Part shown: positions 8,982 to 15,916 of the stretch, piece by piece
Layout of the letters: the number at the start of each line of letters is the position of its first letter
How positions within the stretch are numbered: the stretch's first letter is position 1
NCBI RefSeq assembly: GCF_900110835.1
Contig: NZ_FOJG01000001.1
Coordinates: forward strand, 2,883,499-2,947,498
From: Chitinophaga arvensicola
Lineage (GTDB): Bacteria > Bacteroidota > Bacteroidia > Chitinophagales > Chitinophagaceae
Length of the DNA: 64,000 nt
Direction: 5' to 3'
The notes under the pieces: generated by a model
Databases searched by the model: none
Told to the model about the DNA's origin: nothing
What the model saw: the letters and a program-made list of their open reading frames with translations, nothing else
Translations under genes and position numbers: made by a program

Positions 8982-9162
8982 TTAGTGGTATTCGTTTGCC
9001 TGAGTGCCTGCCATTATGCGAGCCAGGAACAGAAAAATAGCAACAGACAAGGTGATTAGTACGCCATATGTCAATGGTATAAATCCGGCGTTGCCACCAC
9101 GAACTATTTAAGCTGCCGCAATTATCAGTTTTAGAAAGCATTTCTAAAGATGCGATTTTCAT
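8982..9162 (-). pseudogene. Possible double-glycine leader peptide gene with a one-base frameshift
   Basis: Twelve bases after the AraC stop, an ATG opens MKIASLEMLSKTDNCGSLN, which resembles a bacteriocin-type leader. If one base is skipped near 9105, the next 40 codons (9104 to the stop at 8984-8982) read VRGGNAGFIPLTYGV and then a strong membrane segment (ITLSVAIFLFLARIM) and a short polar tail. That makes a GG-type cleavage motif plus a hydrophobic core. Unshifted, the frame gives a 71-residue Cys/Trp-rich peptide of no recognisable kind. On the plus strand the same DNA holds a 29-codon lipoprotein-like ORF (8970-9059), so at most one reading is likely to be real. No peptide exporter or modification gene is next to it. 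Confidence 0.28.
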
Positions 9163-9173
9163 GTGTATAACTG

Positions 9174-10109
9174 TTAACTTAAGAACCTGCCCGATTTTCT
9201 GAATTCCAACGGTGAAATATTCGTTTTTGTTTTGAACAGTTTGGAAAAAGATTGCGGATATTCAAATCCCAATTCAAAGGCAATTTCATTGACAGAAAGG
9301 TTTGTCATGATCAGTTTTTCTTTCGCCTTCTCTATTATTTTTTCCTGGATGTGTTGCTGGGTGCTGTTGCCGGTCAGTGTTTTGAGTAATCCGCTTAGAT
9401 AGTTGGGAGAAATATTTAACTGAGCAGATATATCCTTTACAGTAGGTATTCCGTTTGCTTCCAGTACTTCCTGAGAGAAAGCCTTTTCGAGTAATGCTTC
9501 CAGCTGGCTCACGATCCCGTGATGGCTAATCTGACGGGTAATGAACTGCCGCTGATAGAAGCGTTCGGAATATCCCAGCAGGGATTCAATAAAGGAAATA
9601 ATAATCCCCTGGCTGAATTTATCAATGTTCGTACTATACTCCTGTGCGATATTCCCAAATAATCCATTGATCGTTTGTTCTTCGCTATCGGAAAGGAACA
9701 GTGCCTCATTTACCGAATAATCAAAAAACTCGTATTGTTTTATCTTCAACGCCAGTGGATGATTCCAGAGAAAATCCGGATGGAGCATCAGTAGCCATCC
9801 GGATAGTGCTATTTCTTCCAACCGGTCGGGATGAAAGCTGAAAACCCGCCCTGGTGCTATAAATTTCATCAGGCCTTTATCGAAGTCATATTCCTGGTGA
9901 CCGTACTTCATTTTCAAACAGGCCTGGGTAGATCTGCTCATACCTATAAAATAGAAATCTGTCGTTACCAGCAGATCTACATTCCTGGGTTGCTCTTTTA
10001 ACGCAGTAATGTTCAACACACTGATCAGCGGATGTTTGGTAGGAGGCAGGCCTCTCAGCGTTAGTAGCGCCTGGATGCCTTTTATTTTCAAGGGCAGGTT
10101 TCCGGCCAT
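9174..10109 (-). CDS. AraC-family transcriptional regulator
   Basis: A 311-residue DNA-binding regulator: N-terminal cupin-like sensing region (about 25-190) and a C-terminal AraC/XylS double helix-turn-helix at about 210-305 (VKDISAQLNISPNYLSGLLK for the first motif, LSVNEIAFELGFEYPQSFSKLFK and SPLEFR for the second). The layout matches AraC regulators that sit next to oxidoreductases in Bacteroidota. It starts five bases after the NmrA-like gene, so the two form one minus-strand operon and it may control that gene. The effector is unknown. Confidence 0.9.
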   Translation of the reverse strand: MAGNLPLKIKGIQALLTLRGLPPTKHPLISVLNITALKEQPRNVDLLVTTDFYFIGMSRSTQACLKMKYGHQEYDFDKGLMKFIAPGRVFSFHPDRLEEIALSGWLLMLHPDFLWNHPLALKIKQYEFFDYSVNEALFLSDSEEQTINGLFGNIAQEYSTNIDKFSQGIIISFIESLLGYSERFYQRQFITRQISHHGIVSQLEALLEKAFSQEVLEANGIPTVKDISAQLNISPNYLSGLLKTLTGNSTQQHIQEKIIEKAKEKLIMTNLSVNEIAFELGFEYPQSFSKLFKTKTNISPLEFRKSGRFLS

Positions 10110-10114
10110 AATAT

Positions 10115-10978
10115 TTAGTTTTTATGATACCAGTCAGCAAACTCCCTGGCAAAATCCTGCAATTTTATTTTTCCCGATACAGGTTGGTGAAGATAGTAAT
10201 CCTGCTGCGCTTTTCCGTTATGCATGGTCTCCTGCATTTCTACCAATAATCCGGCCACCTCCGGGGATACGCCGTTTGCCTCAAGGGCCTGTTTCACCTG
10301 TTCACCGGGAAGCACTGTCCATTGAAGTTCAGGGATGCCGATGGCGGCTCCTATGATCCGGGCTGCCTGAGTACAGGTCAGTTCCTCACTGACAACGTAG
10401 ATGGCTTTCAAGCCAGCATGGACCGGTGTATGGATTTCTTCCACGATAGCAGCAGCAATGTCTTCCGGTGCCACAAATGCGATCAGGTCGTCTCCGCCAT
10501 AATTGGATGCAATCATGCCCTGTTGGCGGATCATATCTTTCAGGTGGTAGAAATTACTGTAGAAAGGCCCCGGCCGCACAAAGGTCACTGATGTTTCCGT
10601 CAGCGCCTCAAATTTTTTCTCCGGCTGAACCGTTTGCAAGAGGTGCGCTACCCAGCCGGAAAGCACAATCACACGCTTTACCCCCGTTTCCCGGATGGCC
10701 TGCACATAATTGTCCATGTTGGTATCCCATATGTCGAGGTTCCATGCGGTGAAATCCAGTGGATTCATACAATAAACAAGATCTGCCCCTGTGAAGGTTT
10801 TAACCAGGAAGGAAGGATCCTGGATGCTGCCGATGGCCGGTTGAGCACCCATGGCAGCTATCTGTGACCGCTTACCGGCATCCGTGCTGATAAGGGTCAC
10901 CTGGTGGCCTTCCTTTACCAGTAATGCAGTGAGTGGTTTGCTGATATTACCGAGAGAACCGGTGAGTACAATTTTCAT
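10115..10978 (-). CDS. NmrA-like NAD(P)-binding oxidoreductase
   Basis: A 287-residue atypical SDR of the NmrA/NAD(P)H-binding type. The Rossmann N-terminus MKIVLTGSLGNISKPL carries a variant G-x-x-G-x-x-S glycine motif in place of GATGxxG. The second strand is LVYCMNPLDF. VKRVIVLSGW, FVRPGPFYSNF and FVAPEDIAAAI are typical of the quinone-reductase-like NmrA group (QOR2-type). No YxxxK catalytic pair is seen, as usual for the group. It may reduce quinones or sense the NAD(P) redox state. It is the first gene of a two-gene operon with the AraC regulator. Confidence 0.85.
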   Translation of the reverse strand: MKIVLTGSLGNISKPLTALLVKEGHQVTLISTDAGKRSQIAAMGAQPAIGSIQDPSFLVKTFTGADLVYCMNPLDFTAWNLDIWDTNMDNYVQAIRETGVKRVIVLSGWVAHLLQTVQPEKKFEALTETSVTFVRPGPFYSNFYHLKDMIRQQGMIASNYGGDDLIAFVAPEDIAAAIVEEIHTPVHAGLKAIYVVSEELTCTQAARIIGAAIGIPELQWTVLPGEQVKQALEANGVSPEVAGLLVEMQETMHNGKAQQDYYLHQPVSGKIKLQDFAREFADWYHKN

Positions 10979-11076
10979 GTGTCATGATTTAGTGTAGGCA
11001 AAGGTCTTCCGGAACAGGCAGGTAAAAGTGTTCAGATCTCAGAACATTGTAAGAGAATGTATGAATGGAACTGGTG

Positions 11077-12378
11077 CTATAGTACCCATTGTAATCTGGT
11101 AAGCACCTGGTTGGTGAGCCCGGTTTTATTAAATCTGTCGAGCGTGGAAATACCATATGCCACGCTAACGCGCCAGTGCTGCGTCGCCCACCAGTTAACA
11201 CCCATATGCCACTTATTCAGAATACCGCCATCAATAGATTTGTCCTGTAAATCGAGCCGGGAGAACCTGGCTACCAGTTCCCATGCACCGCTTTTTTTCT
11301 TCGGCATAATTCTTCGGGCATAGGCTACTGTTTTGTCGTACGGCCGGTTTTCACCGGTGAGCACCCAGGAAGCTACTATATTCCAGCAGTTAAATGAAAG
11401 CGTGGATATATCGGCGGTTGTCCAGTTCTGCACCCATTCGGCCGTTACAGAATAAGATTTGCTGGTATACAGGAATTCGCCTGCCAGGTTCCATGCGTGT
11501 GAGGCGTCCATGCTTTTGGTATCTACATAATAGTCCGATACATTACTTTCTACTTTACCGCGATACCTGAGTGAATGGTAGTCTGCGCCGATATAACGCA
11601 TACTGGCGCCAAGATGCAGGTATTTATCTCCCCCGGATGACAGTACTGGCAAACCCGTAATGCGAACCGTAAAATCATTGCCACTCTCCTTTAAGGGAAC
11701 ACCTGTTACCCAGCCGTCATTGAACCATCCTACGCTATACGTCATCCTGCTCTGCAAACTGTTGAACATATATCTTATCCCGATATTTCTTGAAACAAAA
11801 AATGGATTCAGGATACGTTCTGTCTGAGGGATATTGACCGCATCTCCCACCATTTCATAGATATGTGTTTCCTTTATTTTTCCAATGGTAAGCTTTCCGT
11901 ATTTATCTGCTTTGCCAAGCGGAATTGTTAAATAGGCATCTGTTAATCCGAAGGCATTTTCAGAAGTATCTCTGGCAAAGCCTCTGAACTCGGCACTGAT
12001 AAAGTATTGCCACGGGTTTTTGAATTTCAGTAGTCCCGAAAACATCAATCTTGCTGCCCTTAGTTCCAGTTTGTTTTGTTGTGTGGATACCTGGGCTTTA
12101 CTGGAATCGTTTTGAAAAAATGCGGTGTAATCCAGTAACAGTACAGCGCCAATTTTGAACGACAATCTTTTCCCATCATATTGTGTCCAGTTGACCCATT
12201 TCTGCGGTACATCCGGAACCAGGTAGGCAGAAGTTTTATTGGTATCGGTAACTATCTGAGGATTTGTAGTATCGATGGGTGCGGTATATTGCCCATAGCA
12301 AAGGTGGTTTGCAGTGAGGAGCATGCAAAACATTATGATAAAGCAACGGATATTGATAAAGTCAGATTGCGTTTTCAC
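11077..12378 (-). CDS. Porin O/P-like outer-membrane protein
   Basis: A 433-residue beta-barrel protein. Signal peptide about 1-30 (ending LCYGQ), then alternating amphipathic strands rich in Trp/Tyr, ending in RLQWVL. FKIGAVLLLDYTAFFQN, ELRAARLMFSGLLK and LTIGKIKETHIYEM are characteristic of the phosphate-selective porin O/P (Porin_O_P) family. The start codon at 12378 is GTG (GTGAAAACG); no ATG upstream gives a better signal peptide. It is monocistronic with about 200 bases of upstream DNA. Phosphate or polyphosphate selectivity is a family property and not shown here. Confidence 0.8.
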   Translation of the reverse strand: MKTQSDFINIRCFIIMFCMLLTANHLCYGQYTAPIDTTNPQIVTDTNKTSAYLVPDVPQKWVNWTQYDGKRLSFKIGAVLLLDYTAFFQNDSSKAQVSTQQNKLELRAARLMFSGLLKFKNPWQYFISAEFRGFARDTSENAFGLTDAYLTIPLGKADKYGKLTIGKIKETHIYEMVGDAVNIPQTERILNPFFVSRNIGIRYMFNSLQSRMTYSVGWFNDGWVTGVPLKESGNDFTVRITGLPVLSSGGDKYLHLGASMRYIGADYHSLRYRGKVESNVSDYYVDTKSMDASHAWNLAGEFLYTSKSYSVTAEWVQNWTTADISTLSFNCWNIVASWVLTGENRPYDKTVAYARRIMPKKKSGAWELVARFSRLDLQDKSIDGGILNKWHMGVNWWATQHWRVSVAYGISTLDRFNKTGLTNQVLTRLQWVL

Positions 12379-12513
12379 CGTATTGGTATTTATACATCAG
12401 ATAAATGATGTCGGTTTGTTAACCCATAGTTATTGATGAAAACGTTATTGCTGATGCGTAGGAAGGAGAGCGCAATGGCTGTTATCAGAACAGCGGGGGA
12501 TCATAAATTGTTT

Positions 12514-12550
12514 AATTCCGGCCAATTTAATGTTAGGTCTGGCCGGAATT
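12514..12550 (-). terminator. Inverted repeat, possible terminator of the 12590-13204 gene
   Basis: AATTCCGGCCA (12514-12524) is repeated as its exact complement at 12540-12550 with a 15-base loop, about 40 bases past the stop of the minus-strand lipoprotein gene. There is no long T-run after the stem, so termination is plausible but unproven. Confidence 0.4.
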
Positions 12551-12589
12551 ATCAACAGGTGTTTGCAATAGTTTTTGTACGCCTGAGGT

Positions 12590-13204
12590 TTAAAAATTAT
12601 AGATGACGGCATTGTCAGCTAAAACTTTTACTGATTCAGCAGTTATGCTATCCGTGAATCTGGGCTGAACAGAGGGATTAGACGGATAGTTTTTACCATT
12701 GAATTTCACCGCATAATTAACGCCTTTGCTGGGTATGATTAAATCATTCCATCCCTTTGTTTTGTTTTCGCTGATGGTTATCGGACCGTCAACGATCGTA
12801 AAGAGGTTGATTTTTTTTCCTTCATTATCCAGGAGATAAACAGTACAACCAGCATTGCCACAGAAGTAGCTGCCCTTCAGACCCACAAAAATTTCTCCTT
12901 TGCCGTCACCGTTTATGTCAGCCACACCATAGCTAAATTGCCGGTCTTTTTCAGTGAGCGTTTTAAGATCATTTTTAACAAGGTCAGTCACCAGTACTTT
13001 TCTTATCAACCCGGCAGCGGTGCTATCAGTCTGGGCCGGCACATTTTTATTTGCGACGCTGCTGTCAGCGGGAGAAACATTTACTGCTGTATCTTTTGCT
13101 ATAATGAGGCTATCGCCGGTAGACGGCTTATTGCCGGCGTTGCAGGAAAATAAGGTTGCCAGCGCAGTAGCGGCCATAGTCAGTTGTAAGTGCTTGATTT
13201 GCAT
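12590..13204 (-). CDS. Lipoprotein with calcium-loop-like DINGDGKGE motif, function unknown
   Basis: A 204-residue lipoprotein (lipobox FSCN, Cys21) with a Ser/Ala/Asp-rich linker to about residue 65 and a compact C-terminal domain. The domain includes VADINGDGKGEIFVGL, a calcium-binding-loop-like motif of VCBS/FG-GAP type, and YFCGNAGCTVYLL with a probable disulfide. Proteins of this description are often annotated only as hypothetical. It is the last gene of a minus-strand series (SDR, sigma factor, DUF3237 protein, this one) but is separated from the DUF3237 gene by a strong hairpin. Confidence 0.6.
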   Translation of the reverse strand: MQIKHLQLTMAATALATLFSCNAGNKPSTGDSLIIAKDTAVNVSPADSSVANKNVPAQTDSTAAGLIRKVLVTDLVKNDLKTLTEKDRQFSYGVADINGDGKGEIFVGLKGSYFCGNAGCTVYLLDNEGKKINLFTIVDGPITISENKTKGWNDLIIPSKGVNYAVKFNGKNYPSNPSVQPRFTDSITAESVKVLADNAVIYNF

Positions 13205-13269
13205 ATCGAGGTTAGTTTATTTCTTTATTTTGGCAAATATCACGCCATTGGCATGGTGCTGCGCCCGTT

Positions 13270-13314
13270 TTCCGTAGTCACCAATATGGCTTAGCCATAC
13301 TGGTGACTACGGAA
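13270..13314. terminator. Long near-perfect hairpin directly after the DUF3237 gene
   Basis: TTCCGTAGTCACCA-A-TATGGC, a TTA loop, then GCCATA-C-TGGTGACTACGGAA: 20 paired bases interrupted by one A/C mismatch. It begins three bases after the stop of the minus-strand DUF3237 gene. There is no T-tract on either side, so it may act as an RNA-stabilising hairpin or attenuator more than a classic terminator. Confidence 0.55.
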
Positions 13315-13316
13315 GA

Positions 13317-13838
13317 TTATTTGATAGCATATATCCGGTAAATGATTTTACCCGGCGACGGAAAACGGCCTACACCAACAGCCACCGTATGATTCAGCCA
13401 GGCATATTTCGGAGAGCTGGTTTCAAATACCGGCACTGATCTGAAATAATAATCAGAAGGAGATAGTTCACTGCCTTTGCCTTCCCGCATTAAGACCGCG
13501 TTTTTTCCACTGGCATAATTATAGCCGGAATAAGCGATGTAAATGAGCGCACCATCATTTGTCTGAATGGTTGCGCGTACATCCATTTTAAAAGTGGAGG
13601 AGTCAACCACAAGTCCCCATTCACCGCCACAGTCCAGTACTTTACCATTAATTTTATCCCCTTTCACCTGGCCGTCTTTAAAGGGGTAAATAAGCCGCGT
13701 GCCCGTTAGCACCTTTCCTATGGCCTGGGGTGGGTGAAGACTTATTTCAAAATCAAACAGGAATTCTGATTGAAGTTCCTGTGCATGTACAAAAATGGAA
13801 ATAGAAAAAAACAAGGCAAGAAAAGCTACTTTTTTCAT
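13317..13838 (-). CDS. Secreted DUF3237 (UPF0311) family protein
   Basis: A 173-residue protein with a signal peptide (about 1-19, ending VHAQ). The mature part follows the DUF3237 pattern: LLFDFEIS near the start, GTRLIYPFKDGQVKGDKINGKVLDCGGEW, a central strand ATIQTNDGALIYIAYSG and a closing W-x-x-H-T-V-x-V-G segment. DUF3237 proteins form a beta-barrel of unknown activity. It lies 55 bases after the sigma-factor gene on the same strand. The export signal is a notable point, because many DUF3237 proteins are cytoplasmic. Confidence 0.8.
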   Translation of the reverse strand: MKKVAFLALFFSISIFVHAQELQSEFLFDFEISLHPPQAIGKVLTGTRLIYPFKDGQVKGDKINGKVLDCGGEWGLVVDSSTFKMDVRATIQTNDGALIYIAYSGYNYASGKNAVLMREGKGSELSPSDYYFRSVPVFETSSPKYAWLNHTVAVGVGRFPSPGKIIYRIYAIK

Positions 13839-13893
13839 TTTTAGAAGGGTTTGAGTGTTGAAAGATGGCTACAGTTTAAGTTAGGCTGATATA

Positions 13894-14751
13894 TTACTTT
13901 GCATGGCTATTGGCCGGCTCAAAAAAATCACCGACATCAGCGATGGCAGTCCTGGTACATCTCATAATAATATCCTGCAGATCCGTGCCGGGGCTGTGCA
14001 GTGGGTCAATCGCTTTTATCAGTGTTGTTCTCAGGGCAAAAAGTGCCGCCCTGTCAAATTTACCGGATTCTTTTACCAGTTCCAGTTTCATGCGCTGCTC
14101 CTGTTGATTTTGCTTCGGGTTAAAGATGCCATTTAACTGACTGCATTGGTCGCAGATGCCGTTTTTATTGATCAGGGCGCAGCGGTGATCGAAAATGTCT
14201 GTCATGGTATCCCTGGAATGATGCAGGAGATGCTTTATTACGCCTTCCGTTTTCTCCAGGATCAGGCAGATGTCTTTTACCGGGAAATCGTATACGTCTT
14301 TTAAAATCAGGGCCACCTGGTTTTCTATCGGCAACGTTTTGGAGATGCAGGTGAAGCAAAAATCAATATGCTCTTTCATGTCATAGGCGCCTGCACCGGA
14401 GGTCTGGTGCACTATCCGGAACGATTGCTGTATGTCTGGTGTGCCAATGGCGAGGCGGGCGCCCTGATCCTGTGCATCTGCCGGCCATCTCTTTAATTTT
14501 CTGAGATGGTCATAGGCCAGGTTGGTCGCTATTTTAAATACCCAGGTTTTGAGGGAAGACTCCTGCTGAAACGTACTTATTTTGTCAAATGCCCTGATGA
14601 ATGTGTCGTGCGTCAGGTCATCCACATCATTGCGATCGGTGAGTAAACGATAGAGATATGATTTCAGCGGGTGTTGAAATTCGGCGAACAACGTTTGAAA
14701 AGACCTGATATCACCACTCAATGCTTTTTTTAATATTTCCTCTTTTTCCAT
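13894..14751 (-). CDS. ECF-type RNA polymerase sigma factor with cysteine-bearing C-terminal extension
   Basis: A 285-residue sigma-70 family protein. Region 2 is at about 15-85 (VDDLTHDTFIRAFDKI and LKTWVFKIATNLAYDHLRKLK) and region 4 at about 140-195 (LPIENQVALILKDVYDFPVKDICLILEKTEGVIKHLLHHSR). Beyond region 4 is an extension of about 90 residues with HRCALINKNGICDQCSQLNG, whose Cys-x2-Cys and nearby Cys could bind metal or respond to redox. No anti-sigma factor is adjacent, so the extension may be the regulatory part. It is transcribed with the upstream SDR gene (63-base gap) and the downstream DUF3237 gene. Confidence 0.88.
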   Translation of the reverse strand: MEKEEILKKALSGDIRSFQTLFAEFQHPLKSYLYRLLTDRNDVDDLTHDTFIRAFDKISTFQQESSLKTWVFKIATNLAYDHLRKLKRWPADAQDQGARLAIGTPDIQQSFRIVHQTSGAGAYDMKEHIDFCFTCISKTLPIENQVALILKDVYDFPVKDICLILEKTEGVIKHLLHHSRDTMTDIFDHRCALINKNGICDQCSQLNGIFNPKQNQQEQRMKLELVKESGKFDRAALFALRTTLIKAIDPLHSPGTDLQDIIMRCTRTAIADVGDFFEPANSHAK

Positions 14752-14814
14752 GGAATCTGTTTTATGTAGGGTAATAAAGAGGGGTTGCAGAAAGGCTGCG
14801 ACCCAATAAATATA

Positions 14815-15618
14815 TTATAATAAATTTAGTTTTCCGCAATCCAGGTCGATAATATGGCTATTGAACGCTACGCCATTTTCAGAAGCCAGGAAGGCTGCTG
14901 TTTCACCCAATTGTTTCAGTGTAGGCCCTGCTGGCAGGATATTAAACCTGGTATAGTTCAACGCCATTTGTTCTTCGGATATGCCTGCCCGTTGGGCGAA
15001 ATCGTGGATCATGCCTGATATTTTCCTTGTTTCCATCAGGGCGCCGGAGCTGATGCACATCGACTTGATGTTATACTGTCCGAACTCCGCTGCCATAACC
15101 CTTGTTAACCCCTCGATGGCGGCGCAGGCGGCTGCAAATCCGGCCATGTTCGGCGTTTTAGTCCTCGCCATAGATGCCGTGAGGAGCAGGATCGTTCCCT
15201 GGGAGCCGGTTTGGATCATATACCTGGCAGCTATCCGCGAGGTAAGGAACTGCGATCCGCAAATTTTTTGCAGGGGATGCAGGAATTGCTCAAAAGTGGC
15301 TACAGTGGTGGGTGTGCCGCTGCCTGCATCCTGGTAGTAACTGCCGATGCCATTGAACACCATGTCCAGTTTCCCGTTTTCCGCCACCACTTTTTGTAAA
15401 TATTGGTCGATGGCCGTTTCGTTCAGCGCATCTACCTTGCCTGCTTCCGCAAGGCCGCCACCGGCTACGATCTCCCGGGCCAGTGCATTTACCGCGTCCA
15501 GATTCTTTGCAGTAACATACACCTTCGCACCGTGTTGCGCAAAAGAACGGGCAACGGCGCCGGCAATTTCTCCCGATGCCGCAAATACTACGGCTACTTT
15601 GTCTTTTAAGTGATCCAT
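14815..15618 (-). CDS. SDR-fold protein lacking the catalytic Tyr-Lys pair
   Basis: A 267-residue protein with the short-chain dehydrogenase fold: KVAVVFAASGEIAGAVARSF for the nucleotide-binding region (first glycine of TGxxxGxG replaced), NGIG in place of NNAG, and LLLTASMA for the catalytic-Ser strand. Where YxxxK should be, the sequence reads FAAAC, so both Tyr and Lys are missing. It ends with a PxxLGETAAFLAS segment typical of classical SDRs. The fold is clear but standard SDR chemistry is unlikely; a binding or regulatory role is an inference. It is the first gene of the unit that includes the sigma factor. Confidence 0.85.
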   Translation of the reverse strand: MDHLKDKVAVVFAASGEIAGAVARSFAQHGAKVYVTAKNLDAVNALAREIVAGGGLAEAGKVDALNETAIDQYLQKVVAENGKLDMVFNGIGSYYQDAGSGTPTTVATFEQFLHPLQKICGSQFLTSRIAARYMIQTGSQGTILLLTASMARTKTPNMAGFAAACAAIEGLTRVMAAEFGQYNIKSMCISSGALMETRKISGMIHDFAQRAGISEEQMALNYTRFNILPAGPTLKQLGETAAFLASENGVAFNSHIIDLDCGKLNLL

Positions 15619-15916
15619 TTTGTTGAGCTTTCTCTTTTTGACGAATGAGCCGTATTAAATGATCGGTTTTTGGGTAAATAATTTGAAAATTTATTTAAGT
15701 TGTTGAATATGAGCATTGAATGTGAGTTTGAAGGAAGGCGCCGGTTTGTTATCTCTTCTCCCGAAAAAGGAAAAAGAAATGATTTCCTGGTACGTATACA
15801 CCGTATATGAACCGCTCGCCAAATAATTCTTACCTGAAAATTTATTTTTTCTATATTGATCGATGCTTTAGTTGAAGCACCGAATAATCCTAAATAATTA
15901 ACACAGCGAACAAAAA

